NCBI RefSeq assembly: GCF_007992455.1
Contig: NZ_BKAH01000003.1
Location: forward strand, 1 to 64,000
DNA: 64,000 nucleotides
Reading direction: 5' to 3'
From: Microbacterium saccharophilum
Lineage (GTDB): Bacteria; Actinomycetota; Actinomycetes; Actinomycetales; Microbacteriaceae
This document shows, one piece after another, positions 27,269 through 35,567 of the stretch. Under the pieces are notes generated by a model. The model saw only the letters and a program-made list of their open reading frames with translations, did not search any database and was not told where the DNA came from. Made by a program: the position numbers and the translations under genes. The first letter of the stretch is position 1, and each line of letters starts with the position of its first letter.

Positions 27269-27289
27269 TAGGCTCACTGAAACGATTCA
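27269..27289 (+). promoter_or_regulatory. Rhamnose operon promoter and operator
   Basis: A -10-like TAGGCT (27,269-27,274) is followed by TGAAACGATTCA (27,278-27,289), a palindrome centred on CG with one mismatched pair, of the LacI type. A repressor bound here would overlap the transcription start. It differs clearly from the uronate and galactose operators. Confidence 0.7.
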
Positions 27290-27309
27290 TACCTCTCCAG
27301 GAGTCCTCG

Positions 27310-27690
27310 ATGACGAGCCCCTCCGCCCCGCAGCGGGTCTGTTTCGAGCTGCGGGTGAAGCCCGAGATGCTCGGCGAGTACCTCGCCCGGCACACCCCGG
27401 TGCGGGCCGAGATGCTCGCGGAGATCGCGGCATCCGGTCGCCGCAACTACTCCCTCTTCCTCGGCGAGGGCGGCCGCCTCATCGGCTACTACGAGACCGA
27501 CGACGACGCCGCGGCACAGGCCTACCTCGCCGCATCCGAGGTCGCGACCCGGTGGGAAGCCGAGATGGCCCCCTTCTTCGTCGACCTCGACGGGCGCCCC
27601 GACCAGGCCGCGACCACCCTGACCGAGATCTTCCACCTGCACGACCAGCTGACGGCATCCGTCACCGACCACGAAAGCGACGCATCGTGA
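27310..27690 (+). CDS. rhaM: L-rhamnose mutarotase
   Basis: A 126-residue RhaM/YiiL protein interconverting alpha- and beta-L-rhamnose. Family marks are the start RVCFELRVKPEMLGEYLARH (with the conserved Tyr/His), RNYSLFL, IGYYET and the C-terminal EIFHLHDQ. AGGAG lies before ATG 27310. It is the first gene of the rhamnose operon and overlaps the isomerase by four bases. Confidence 0.92.
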   Translation: MTSPSAPQRVCFELRVKPEMLGEYLARHTPVRAEMLAEIAASGRRNYSLFLGEGGRLIGYYETDDDAAAQAYLAASEVATRWEAEMAPFFVDLDGRPDQAATTLTEIFHLHDQLTASVTDHESDAS

Positions 27691-28853
27691 GCACCCTCAC
27701 CTCCGACCACCTCGCCACCCTCGCGCAGCAGGGCATCGAGCTGCCCAGCTGGGCGTTCGGCAACTCCGGCACCCGGTTCCGCGTCTTCCCGACCGCCGGC
27801 ACACCCCGCGACCCGTTCGAGAAGATCGCCGACGCCGCCGAGGTCAACCGGCACACGGCGCTCGCCCCGTCGGTCGCCCTGCACATCCCGTGGGACAAGG
27901 TCGACGACTACGCGGCGCTCCGCCGCCACGCGGAAGGCCTCGGCGTCGCCCTCGGCACGATCAACTCGAACACCTTCCAGGACGAGGACTACAAGTTCGG
28001 CGCCCTCACGCACCACGACGAGCGCATCCGCCGGAAGGCGATCGACCACCACCTCGAGTGCATCGACATCATGGATGCCACCGGCTCCCGCGACCTGAAG
28101 ATCTGGCTCGCCGAGGGGTCGAACTACCCCGGCCAGAACGACATGCGCGCGCGCCAGGACCGCCTGCAGGACTCCCTGCAGCAGATCTACGCCCGCCTGT
28201 CCGGCGAGCAGCGCCTCGTGCTGGAGTACAAGTTCTTCGAGCCGTCGTTCTACCACACCGACGTCCCGGACTGGGGGACCTCCTACGCGCAGGTGGCGGC
28301 GCTCGGCGACTGTGCCCTCGTGTGCCTCGACACCGGGCACCACGCGCCCGGCACCAACATCGAGTTCATCGTCATGCAGCTGCTGCGCCTCAGGAAGCTC
28401 GGCTCGTTCGACTTCAACTCGCGCTTCTACGCCGACGACGACCTCATCGTCGGGGCGGCCGACCCGTTCCAGCTGTTCCGCATCATCCTCGAGGTGATCC
28501 GCGGCGGGGGCCTCAACAACCCCGACGTCGCGTTCATGCTCGACCAGTGCCACAACATCGAGGACAAGATCCCCGGTCAGATCCGCTCGGTGCTCAACGT
28601 GCAGGAGATGACCGCCCGCGCCCTGCTGGTCGACCGCGACGCGCTGGACGCGGCACAGAACGCGAACGACGTCCTGGCCGCGAACGCCGTGCTGATGGAT
28701 GCGTTCTACACCGACGTCCGCCCCCAGCTGGCGCAGTGGCGCGAGTCGCGGGGCCTGCCCGCCGACCCGATGGCCGCGTACGCCGCCTCCGGGTACCAGC
28801 AGCGCATCGCCGCCGACCGCGTCGGCGGCACCCAGGCGGGCTGGGGCGCCTGA
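27687..28853 (+). CDS. rhaI: L-rhamnose isomerase, actinobacterial/Pseudomonas type
   Basis: A 388-residue metal-dependent aldose-ketose isomerase (xylose-isomerase-like barrel) turning L-rhamnose into L-rhamnulose. Metal- and substrate-binding blocks include LEYKFFEPSFYHTDV (Glu), CLDTGHHAPGTN (Asp, His), DFNSRFYADDDL (Asp pair) and MLDQCHNIEDKIPG. These belong to the RhaI family rather than to E. coli RhaA. Its GTG start overlaps the mutarotase. Confidence 0.93.
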   Translation: MSTLTSDHLATLAQQGIELPSWAFGNSGTRFRVFPTAGTPRDPFEKIADAAEVNRHTALAPSVALHIPWDKVDDYAALRRHAEGLGVALGTINSNTFQDEDYKFGALTHHDERIRRKAIDHHLECIDIMDATGSRDLKIWLAEGSNYPGQNDMRARQDRLQDSLQQIYARLSGEQRLVLEYKFFEPSFYHTDVPDWGTSYAQVAALGDCALVCLDTGHHAPGTNIEFIVMQLLRLRKLGSFDFNSRFYADDDLIVGAADPFQLFRIILEVIRGGGLNNPDVAFMLDQCHNIEDKIPGQIRSVLNVQEMTARALLVDRDALDAAQNANDVLAANAVLMDAFYTDVRPQLAQWRESRGLPADPMAAYAASGYQQRIAADRVGGTQAGWGA

Positions 28854-28915
28854 CCACCCTCCCCCCGACTCCCTTCCCGAGTGTCCGGACACCGACGAAA
28901 GCGAACCGACCCACA

Positions 28916-30952
28916 ATGACCAACGAGACCGCCCAGGCGCTCATCGCCCGCAGCAACCGCCTGGGTGCCGACCCGAAGAACACCAACTACGCGGGCGGCA
29001 ACACGTCGGCCAAGGGCACCGAGACCGACCCCGTCACGGGAGAGCCGGTCGAGCTGCTCTGGGTCAAGGGATCCGGCGGTGACCTCGGCACGCTGAAGCC
29101 CGAGGGTCTCGCGGTGCTCCGCCTGGACCGCATGCGCAAGCTCGTCGACGTCTACCCGGGCGTCGAGCGTGAGGACGAGATGGTCGCCGCGTTCGACTAC
29201 TGCCTGCACGGCAAGGGCGGCGCGGCGCCGTCGATCGACACGGCGATGCACGGGCTCGTGGATGCCGCCCACGTCGACCACCTCCACCCCGACGCGGGCA
29301 TCGCGATCGCGACCGCCGCCGACGGCGCGGCGCTGACGGCCGAGATCTTCGGCGAGAAGGTCGTCTGGGTGCCGTGGCGTCGCCCCGGCTTCCAGCTCGG
29401 CCTCGACATCGCAGCCATCAAGGCGGCGAACCCGCAGGCAGTCGGCTGCATCCTCGGCGGGCACGGGATCACGGCGTGGGGCGACACGTCGGAGGAGTCC
29501 GAGCGCAACAGCCTGTGGATCATCGACACCGCCGCCGCGTACATCGCCGAGCACGGCAAGGCCGACCCGTTCGGCGCCGTCCGCGCCGGGTTCGAGGCGC
29601 TCCCCGAGGCGGAGCGGCGCGCCCGCGCCGCGGCGCTGGCTCCGACGGTCCGCGGCCTCGCGTCCACCGACAAGCCGATGGTGGGGCACTTCACCGACAG
29701 CGACGTCGTGCTCGACTTCCTGGCATCCGAGAAGGCCCCTGCCCTCGCCGCCCTCGGCACGAGCTGCCCCGACCACTTCCTGCGCACCAAGGTCAAGCCG
29801 CTCATCCTCGACCTGCCCGCGACCGCATCCGTCGACGGCGCGATCGCCCGCCTGCAGGAGCTGCACCAGGAGTACCGCGCCGACTACCAGGCCTACTACG
29901 ACGCGCACGCCACCGAGGAGAGCCCCGCGATCCGCGGCGCCGATCCGCTCATCGTCCTCGTACCGGGCGTCGGCATGTTCAGCTACGGTGCGAACAAGCA
30001 GACCGCACGGGTCGCCGGCGAGTTCTACGTCAACGCGATCAACGTCATGCGCGGGGCCGAGGCGCTCTCGACCTACTCCCCCATCTCGGACGCCGAGAAG
30101 TTCCGCATCGAGTACTGGGCGCTCGAAGAGGCGAAGCTGCAGCGGATGCCGAAGCCGAAGTCGCACCAGGGACGCATCGCGTTCGTGACCGGCGCCGCAA
30201 GCGGCATCGGCAAGGCCATCGCCGCCCGCCTCGCCGCGGAGGGCGCGTGCGTCGTCGTCGCCGACCTCGACCTCGAGAAGGCGCAGGCGGCGGCCGCCGA
30301 GCTCGGCGGCACCGACGTCGCGATCGGCGTGGCCGCGAACGTGGCTGACGCCGACGGCGTGCAGGCCGCCATCGACGCGACGCTCCTCGCCTTCGGCGGC
30401 ATCGACCTCGTCGTCAACAACGCCGGCCTGTCGCTGTCCAAGCCGCTGCTGGAGACCACCGAGAAGGACTGGGATCTGCAGCACGACGTCATGGCGAAGG
30501 GCTCGTTCCTCGTCAGCAAGGCCGCGGCGCACGCCCTCATCGCGCAGCGCATGGGCGGCGACATCATCTACATCTCCTCGAAGAACTCCGTCTTCGCCGG
30601 CCCCAACAACATCGCGTACTCGGCGACGAAGGCCGACCAGGCCCACCAGGTGCGCCTCCTCGCCGTCGAACTCGGCGAGCACGGCGTCCGCGTCAACGGC
30701 ATCAACCCCGACGGGGTGGTCCGGGGCTCCGGCATCTTCGCCTCCGGGTGGGGCGCCAACCGCGCCGCGACGTACGGGGTCAAGGAGGAGGACCTCGGCC
30801 AGTTCTACGCGAACCGCACGATCCTCAAGCGCGAGGTGGTCCCGGAGAACGTCGCCGACGCGGTCTACGTCCTCACCGGTCCCGAGCTGTCCCGCACGAC
30901 GGGGCTGCACATCCCGGTCGACTCCGGCGTCGCGGCCGCTTTCCTGCGATGA
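28916..30952 (+). CDS. Bifunctional rhamnulose-1-phosphate aldolase/short-chain dehydrogenase
   Basis: A 678-residue fusion. Residues 1 to about 400 form a class II aldolase domain with the zinc His pair DHLHPDAG and a further His in GGHGITAWG. Residues about 415-678 form an SDR domain with TGAASGIGKAIA, NNAGLSLS, ISSKNSVFAGP and active-site YSATK. The aldolase should split L-rhamnulose-1-phosphate into dihydroxyacetone phosphate and lactaldehyde, and the SDR oxidises or reduces lactaldehyde. This RhaEW-type fusion is also known in Bacillus. A 62-bp gap with only a weak ribosome site precedes it; it overlaps rhaB by four bases. Confidence 0.93.
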   Translation: MTNETAQALIARSNRLGADPKNTNYAGGNTSAKGTETDPVTGEPVELLWVKGSGGDLGTLKPEGLAVLRLDRMRKLVDVYPGVEREDEMVAAFDYCLHGKGGAAPSIDTAMHGLVDAAHVDHLHPDAGIAIATAADGAALTAEIFGEKVVWVPWRRPGFQLGLDIAAIKAANPQAVGCILGGHGITAWGDTSEESERNSLWIIDTAAAYIAEHGKADPFGAVRAGFEALPEAERRARAAALAPTVRGLASTDKPMVGHFTDSDVVLDFLASEKAPALAALGTSCPDHFLRTKVKPLILDLPATASVDGAIARLQELHQEYRADYQAYYDAHATEESPAIRGADPLIVLVPGVGMFSYGANKQTARVAGEFYVNAINVMRGAEALSTYSPISDAEKFRIEYWALEEAKLQRMPKPKSHQGRIAFVTGAASGIGKAIAARLAAEGACVVVADLDLEKAQAAAAELGGTDVAIGVAANVADADGVQAAIDATLLAFGGIDLVVNNAGLSLSKPLLETTEKDWDLQHDVMAKGSFLVSKAAAHALIAQRMGGDIIYISSKNSVFAGPNNIAYSATKADQAHQVRLLAVELGEHGVRVNGINPDGVVRGSGIFASGWGANRAATYGVKEEDLGQFYANRTILKREVVPENVADAVYVLTGPELSRTTGLHIPVDSGVAAAFLR

Positions 30953-32382
30953 CGGGCGCCGTCGCCGCGGGCGCCGTCGCGGCGATCGACCTGGGTGCGA
31001 CGAGCGGCCGGGTCATCGTCGGCCACGTCGGCCCCGACACGCTCGACGCGACGGCCGTCGCGCGGTTCCCCAACGACCCGGTGCACGCCGGCGACGGCCT
31101 GCACTGGGACCTCCTCGGTCTCTACGGGGCGGCCCTCGGCGGTCTGCGCGAGGCATTCCGGCAGGAGCCGGGCATCACGAGCATCGGCATCGACTCGTGG
31201 GCCGTGGACTACGGCCTGCTCCGCGGCGGCCGCCTCCTGGGCGACCCGTTCCACTACCGCGACGAGCGCACCGCGCGCGGCGTCGAGCGCGTGCACGCGC
31301 GGATGCCGCATCCCGAGCTGTTCGAACGCAACGGGCTGCAGTTCCTGCCGTTCAACACGCTGTATCAGCTCGCGGCGGAGGATCCGCAGCTGCTCGCGAT
31401 CGCCGACACCGCCCTGCTCATCCCCGACCTCCTCGGCTTCTGGCTCACCGGCTCCTCCCGCGCCGAGCAGACGAACGCCTCGACGACGGGCCTGCTGCGC
31501 GTCCTCGACGGAGCCTGGGATGACGATCTCGTCGCGGCGCTCGGGCTGCCGCGCGGGCTCCTCCCCGCCCTCATCGCCCCCGGCGAGCGGCTCGGTGCGC
31601 TGCGCCCCGGGGTCGCCGCGTCGCTCGGCGCCGGCCCTGGCGCGGGTGTCACGGCCGTCGGGTCGCACGACACGGCATCCGCCGTCGTCGCGGTCCCGAT
31701 GCAGGCGGATGCCGCGGCATACATCTCCTGCGGGACGTGGGGGCTCGTGGGGGTCGAGGTGGACCACCTCGTCCTCTCCCCCGCCGCGCGGGCGGCGAAC
31801 TTCACGAACGAGGGCGGCGTGGACCGCCGGGTGCGTCTGCTGCACAACGTCATGGGGCTGTGGGTGCTGAGCGAGGCCGTGCGCGGATGGGAGCGGCAGG
31901 GACACCGCATCGACCTGCCGACGCTGCTCGACGCGGCGGCCGAGGTCGACGCGACCTCCGTGCCGGTCTTCGACGTCGACGACCCCCGTTTCCTCCCCCC
32001 GGGCGACATGCCGGCGCGGATCGACGCGTGGTGCGAGGAGCACGGGATCGCCGCACCGCGCACGCGGGCCGAGTACACCCGCTCGATCGTCGAGTCGCTG
32101 GCGGAGGCGTTCGCGCGCTCGGCACTCGAAGCCGGACGCCTCGGCGGAGTCGACGTGCGCACGATCCACATCGTCGGCGGCGGGGCGCTGAACGAGCTGC
32201 TGTGTCAGCGCACCGCCGACCGCAGCGGGCTGCCCGTGCTCGCCGGCCCGGTCGAGGCGACGGCGCTCGGGAACGTCCTCGTCCAGGCGCGCGCCGCGGG
32301 ACTCGTGTCCGGTTCCCTCGAGGCGCTGCGCGACCTCGTCGCCCGGACGCACGCGCCGCGCCGGCACACGCCGCGTGCGTGA
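30949..32382 (+). CDS. rhaB: Rhamnulokinase
   Basis: A 477-residue FGGY-family kinase that phosphorylates L-rhamnulose before the aldolase step. Visible are the ATP-binding start AIDLGATSGRVI (residues 11-22), HWDLLGLY, SIGIDSWAVDYGLL with the catalytic Asp, GSHDTASAV, and the C-terminal IVGGGALNELLCQ. It completes the operon of mutarotase, isomerase, aldolase/dehydrogenase and kinase. No rhamnose transporter is in the window. Confidence 0.93.
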   Translation: MTGAVAAGAVAAIDLGATSGRVIVGHVGPDTLDATAVARFPNDPVHAGDGLHWDLLGLYGAALGGLREAFRQEPGITSIGIDSWAVDYGLLRGGRLLGDPFHYRDERTARGVERVHARMPHPELFERNGLQFLPFNTLYQLAAEDPQLLAIADTALLIPDLLGFWLTGSSRAEQTNASTTGLLRVLDGAWDDDLVAALGLPRGLLPALIAPGERLGALRPGVAASLGAGPGAGVTAVGSHDTASAVVAVPMQADAAAYISCGTWGLVGVEVDHLVLSPAARAANFTNEGGVDRRVRLLHNVMGLWVLSEAVRGWERQGHRIDLPTLLDAAAEVDATSVPVFDVDDPRFLPPGDMPARIDAWCEEHGIAAPRTRAEYTRSIVESLAEAFARSALEAGRLGGVDVRTIHIVGGGALNELLCQRTADRSGLPVLAGPVEATALGNVLVQARAAGLVSGSLEALRDLVARTHAPRRHTPRA

Positions 32383-32420
32383 TGCTGTCGTTGCCGCGCC
32401 GCCGCGCGTAGCGTGGGGCC

Positions 32421-32615
32421 ATGAGCGATCACGCGCACGACGACGACTCCGCGTCCGGCCCCCTGACCGGCGACAGCGACTCGCAGAGCGAGGCCCTGGC
32501 CGCCTCGGAGAAGCCGCTCGGCGGGGATGAGGGCACCGAGGACGAGCTCGAGGCCGACAACGACGTCGAGGAGGACATGATCGCGACCCTCCACCCGGAC
32601 GCCCCGCCGGCGTGA
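32421..32615 (+). CDS. Small acidic protein of unknown function
   Basis: A 64-residue protein very rich in Asp, Glu and Ser, with a C-terminal EEDMIATLHPDAPPA. It looks disordered and resembles no family I know. Support comes from a TAGCGT -10-like hexamer six bases before ATG 32421 (leaderless start) and from a clean position between rhaB and the next gene. Function unknown. Confidence 0.65.
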   Translation: MSDHAHDDDSASGPLTGDSDSQSEALAASEKPLGGDEGTEDELEADNDVEEDMIATLHPDAPPA

Positions 32616-32638
32616 CGGCGCGGAGGGATGCTGGGCGC

Positions 32639-33673
32639 ATGGCACTCCTCGGACTCGACGTCCCGATCGTCCTGGGCCCGTTCGGCGGGATGAGCTCCGT
32701 CGCCCTGACGGCCGCGGTGAGCGACGCCGGCGGTCTCGGCTCCTACGGCCTCTACGGTTACCCGCCCGCCCGGATCGCCGAGACGGCGCGGCTCCTCCGT
32801 GAGGCGACCGATCGTCCATTCGCGCTGAACCTCTGGATGCCGGTCGGCGACGAGGCCGGGCCCGGCACGGTGGACACGCGCGCAGCGCAGCGCGCCGTCG
32901 CGCCGCTGTACGAGGAGCTCGGCGTCCCCGCGCCTGCGGGGACGCCGGAGCGCTTCGTCCCGGACGTCGCCGAACAGCTGGATGCCGTGCTCGCGGCGCG
33001 GCCGGCGGTGCTGAGCTGCGTCTTCGGCATGCCGCCCGTCGCGGTCGTCGAGGCGGCCCGCTCGCGCGGCATCCGCATCGTCGGCGCGGCGACGACCGTG
33101 GCGGAGGCGATCGCCGTGACCGCGGCGGGGGCGGATGCCGTCGTCGCGAGCGGGTTCGAGGCCGGCGGGCACCGCGTGAGCTTCATGAAGCCGGCGGAGC
33201 AGTCCCTCGTCGGGACGTTCGCGCTCCTCCCGCAGGTCGTGGATGCCGTCGACATCCCGGTCATCGCTGCCGGGGGCATCGCCGACCGGCGCGGGGTCGC
33301 CGCCGCGTTCGCCCTCGGCGCCGCGGGCGTCCAGGTCGGGACGGCGTTCCTCGGCACGCGGCAGTCGGCCGCGAGCGCGGCGCACCGCGCGGCTCTGCGG
33401 GGGCTTGCCGCAGACGACACCGTGCTGACCCGGGCGGTGACCGGGCGCCTCGCCCGCGGCATCCGCAATCGCCTCGTCGCGCACGTCGAGGCGGCCGACG
33501 CGATCGCCCCGTTCCCCGCGCAGAGCTGGGTCGTCGGCGCCCTGCGCGCGGAGGCGAACCGCCGCGGCGACGGCGACCTGCAGTCCCTGTGGGCGGGTCA
33601 GTCCGCCGCGCTCACGCGCTTCGACGACGCCGCGGAGGTCTTCGCCGAGCTCGCGGCAGGTCTGCCCCGCTGA
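32639..33673 (+). CDS. Nitronate monooxygenase family flavoprotein
   Basis: A 344-residue FMN-dependent TIM barrel of the 2-nitropropane dioxygenase group. Blocks seen are PIVLGPFGGMSS at the start, VVASGFEAGGHR (with the catalytic His), IPVIAAGGIADRRGVAAAFALGA and GVQVGTAFLGTRQS, which bind FMN phosphate. The family detoxifies nitronates, though many members have other roles. GGAGGG lies upstream of ATG 32639; a GTG at 32,612 overlapping the previous stop would add nine residues. It faces the transglutaminase gene across a palindromic repeat. Confidence 0.87.
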   Translation: MALLGLDVPIVLGPFGGMSSVALTAAVSDAGGLGSYGLYGYPPARIAETARLLREATDRPFALNLWMPVGDEAGPGTVDTRAAQRAVAPLYEELGVPAPAGTPERFVPDVAEQLDAVLAARPAVLSCVFGMPPVAVVEAARSRGIRIVGAATTVAEAIAVTAAGADAVVASGFEAGGHRVSFMKPAEQSLVGTFALLPQVVDAVDIPVIAAGGIADRRGVAAAFALGAAGVQVGTAFLGTRQSAASAAHRAALRGLAADDTVLTRAVTGRLARGIRNRLVAHVEAADAIAPFPAQSWVVGALRAEANRRGDGDLQSLWAGQSAALTRFDDAAEVFAELAAGLPR

Positions 33674-33702
33674 CGGGGAGCCCGCGGCGGCTCCGCCCGC
33701 GG

Positions 33703-33769
33703 CGAGAAACCACATCCAGCGCGAGAAACACCCACGCGCGTGGTTTGTCATGTCGGGTGTGGTTTCTCG
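33703..33769. terminator. Nested palindromic repeat, likely bidirectional terminator
   Basis: CGAGAAACCACA (33,703-33,714) pairs perfectly with TGTGGTTTCTCG (33,758-33,769). Inside lie a second direct copy of GCGAGAAAC at 33,721 and the palindrome CCACGCGCGTGG (33,732-33,743). It fills the 116-bp gap between the convergent nitronate monooxygenase and transglutaminase genes. The structure is longer and more repetitive than a simple terminator. Confidence 0.65.
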
Positions 33770-33789
33770 GCGGCGGCATGCCCCGGGGC

Positions 33790-34635
33790 TCAGGCCTCCC
33801 GCGTGATCGTGACCTTCACGTGCAGATTGCTCTTGAACGGGCCGGCGTAGACGCCGCGCAGCGGTGGGACGTCGTTGTAGTCGCGCCCGCGGCCGACCAT
33901 GACGTGCCGGTCGCAGATCTCCGTGCCGTTCGTCGGGTCGAAGCCCTGCCAGTCCCCCGCGAACCACTCGACCCAGGCGTGCGATTCGCCGGACACCGGC
34001 ACGCCGACCTCCGCGTCGGCCTGCGGGTGGAGGTAGCCGGAGACGTAGCGGGCGGGGATGCCGACGGACCGGAGCGCCGACAGGGTGATGTGCGCCATGT
34101 CCTGGCAGACGCCCTTGCGCTCCTCCCACGCCTCGCTGGCCGTGGAATGCACGCCGGTGATCCCGTGCATGTACTCGACGGCCTCGCCGATCGCGGACGC
34201 GATCGCGAGGGCGGCGCGGCTCGGGGTGTCATGCTCGGCAGCGATCGACCGGGCGAGCTCCGCGACCTCGGGGTGGACCCCCGTGCGCGGCGTCTGGGTC
34301 ATCATCTCCACGGTCGAGATCGAGCGCTCGGCTTCCCGCGCGAGACCGTCCCAGCTCATGTCCCCGTGGGCGAGCGGACGCGGGCGCACCTCGACGAGCG
34401 ACCGCGCCGTGATGTTCAGCGCAGCGTGGCCGGCCATGACGTCGAACGCGGCGACGCGGGTGCCGAAGTAGTCGAGGTACTGGTTGACGCTCGTGGACGG
34501 CTCGATGTCCAGCTGCGAGCTGAGCACGAACTGGCTGTCCGTCGAGCTGGGCAGCATCCGCGCCTCGTTGTAGGACGCGCCCACGTCGCCCTGGTAGGCG
34601 AACCCGGTGGCGTGCTCGATCCGCAGGCGCTTCAT
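33790..34635 (-). CDS. Transglutaminase-like protein of the ATP-grasp/alpha-E system
   Basis: A 281-residue protein with the bacterial transglutaminase N-terminal domain (RIEHATGFAYQGDVGASYNEAR) and a papain-like core. The catalytic triad is Cys in RKGVCQDMAH, His in ESHAWVEWF and Asp in FDPTNG. Families of this kind cut, form or transfer peptide or isopeptide bonds. It overlaps the alpha-E gene by four bases and belongs to a three-gene operon whose product is unknown. Confidence 0.9.
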   Translation of the reverse strand: MKRLRIEHATGFAYQGDVGASYNEARMLPSSTDSQFVLSSQLDIEPSTSVNQYLDYFGTRVAAFDVMAGHAALNITARSLVEVRPRPLAHGDMSWDGLAREAERSISTVEMMTQTPRTGVHPEVAELARSIAAEHDTPSRAALAIASAIGEAVEYMHGITGVHSTASEAWEERKGVCQDMAHITLSALRSVGIPARYVSGYLHPQADAEVGVPVSGESHAWVEWFAGDWQGFDPTNGTEICDRHVMVGRGRDYNDVPPLRGVYAGPFKSNLHVKVTITREA

Positions 34636-35567
34636 GAGGTCTCTCCGATCCAGCTCGGCTCGGCGTGCGTGGGGAAGAACCGGCCGCGGATCGCCTCCGA
34701 CGCCTCGCGAGTGACCTTCTGGACCTGCTCCATGTGCTCGGGCAGCTCGGAGATGATCTCGGTGATCGGGCGGTACTCCAGGTCGTTGCGGATGCGGCCG
34801 AGCGCGCGCAGCACGGCGTTGGAGTGGCCGACGCGGTCGGCCACGGGGTCGATCGCGCTCATGCACTCCTCCGCGCGCTGGATGGAGTGGATGATCGAGC
34901 GCGGGAACAGGCGGTCGAGGAGGAGGAACTCGGCGGCGTTGCTGGCGCTCGGCATCCCCCGGTAGGTGCGCAGGTACGCCTCGTACGCGCCGCAGGAGCG
35001 CAGGATGGTGGTCCAGGACGGACCGGACGCCTCGGTCAGCGAACGGGTGGCGAGCAGGCGCGCCGTCATGTCGGTGCGCTCGATGGATCGCCCGAGCGTG
35101 AAGAACTGCCACGACTCGTCGCGGCTGGTGGTCGAGTCGGTGATGCCGATCGCGAGGGCCGAGCGCTCGCGCACCCACTGGAAGAACTCGTGCACCTTCT
35201 CGTCGTTGAGCCGTCGCGGCATCCGGGAGTAGGTGGTGTTCAGCGTCTCCCACAGCTCGGTCGAGACGATCTCGCGCGCGCGGCGGGCGTTCTCCCGCGC
35301 CGACTGCAGCGCGTACGCGATGCTCGACGGGTTGGTCCGGTCCACGGCGAGGCGCTTGAGCACGTCGCTGCGCGTCACGCGGGCGAGCTCGTCCTCGGCG
35401 GGGAACGAGCCCATGACGCCCATGAGCGAGCGGCAGGCGGTGTCCTCGTCGATCCAGGGATCCTCGAGGAGCAGCTGCAGATGGACGTCGAGGATGCGGG
35501 CCGTGCCGTCGGAGCGCTCGATGTAGCGTCCGATCCAGAACAGCGATTCGGCGATCCGGCTCAGCAT
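34632..35567 (-). CDS. Alpha-E domain protein
   Basis: A 311-residue all-helical protein of the Alpha-E family, starting MLSRIAESLFWIGRYIERSD, with RENARRAREIVSTELWETLN and LGRSIERTDMTARLL repeats of the same charged helix theme. No biochemical role is established. It is nearly always encoded between a circularly permuted ATP-grasp protein and a transglutaminase, as here, with overlaps of seven and four bases. A scaffold or partner role is inferred. Confidence 0.9.
   Translation of the reverse strand: MLSRIAESLFWIGRYIERSDGTARILDVHLQLLLEDPWIDEDTACRSLMGVMGSFPAEDELARVTRSDVLKRLAVDRTNPSSIAYALQSARENARRAREIVSTELWETLNTTYSRMPRRLNDEKVHEFFQWVRERSALAIGITDSTTSRDESWQFFTLGRSIERTDMTARLLATRSLTEASGPSWTTILRSCGAYEAYLRTYRGMPSASNAAEFLLLDRLFPRSIIHSIQRAEECMSAIDPVADRVGHSNAVLRALGRIRNDLEYRPITEIISELPEHMEQVQKVTREASEAIRGRFFPTHAEPSWIGETS

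Noticed and set aside
28706..30910. Long minus-strand frame opposite the rhamnose aldolase/dehydrogenase
   Set aside because: No family motif and the composition of an antisense shadow; the plus-strand gene is unambiguous.
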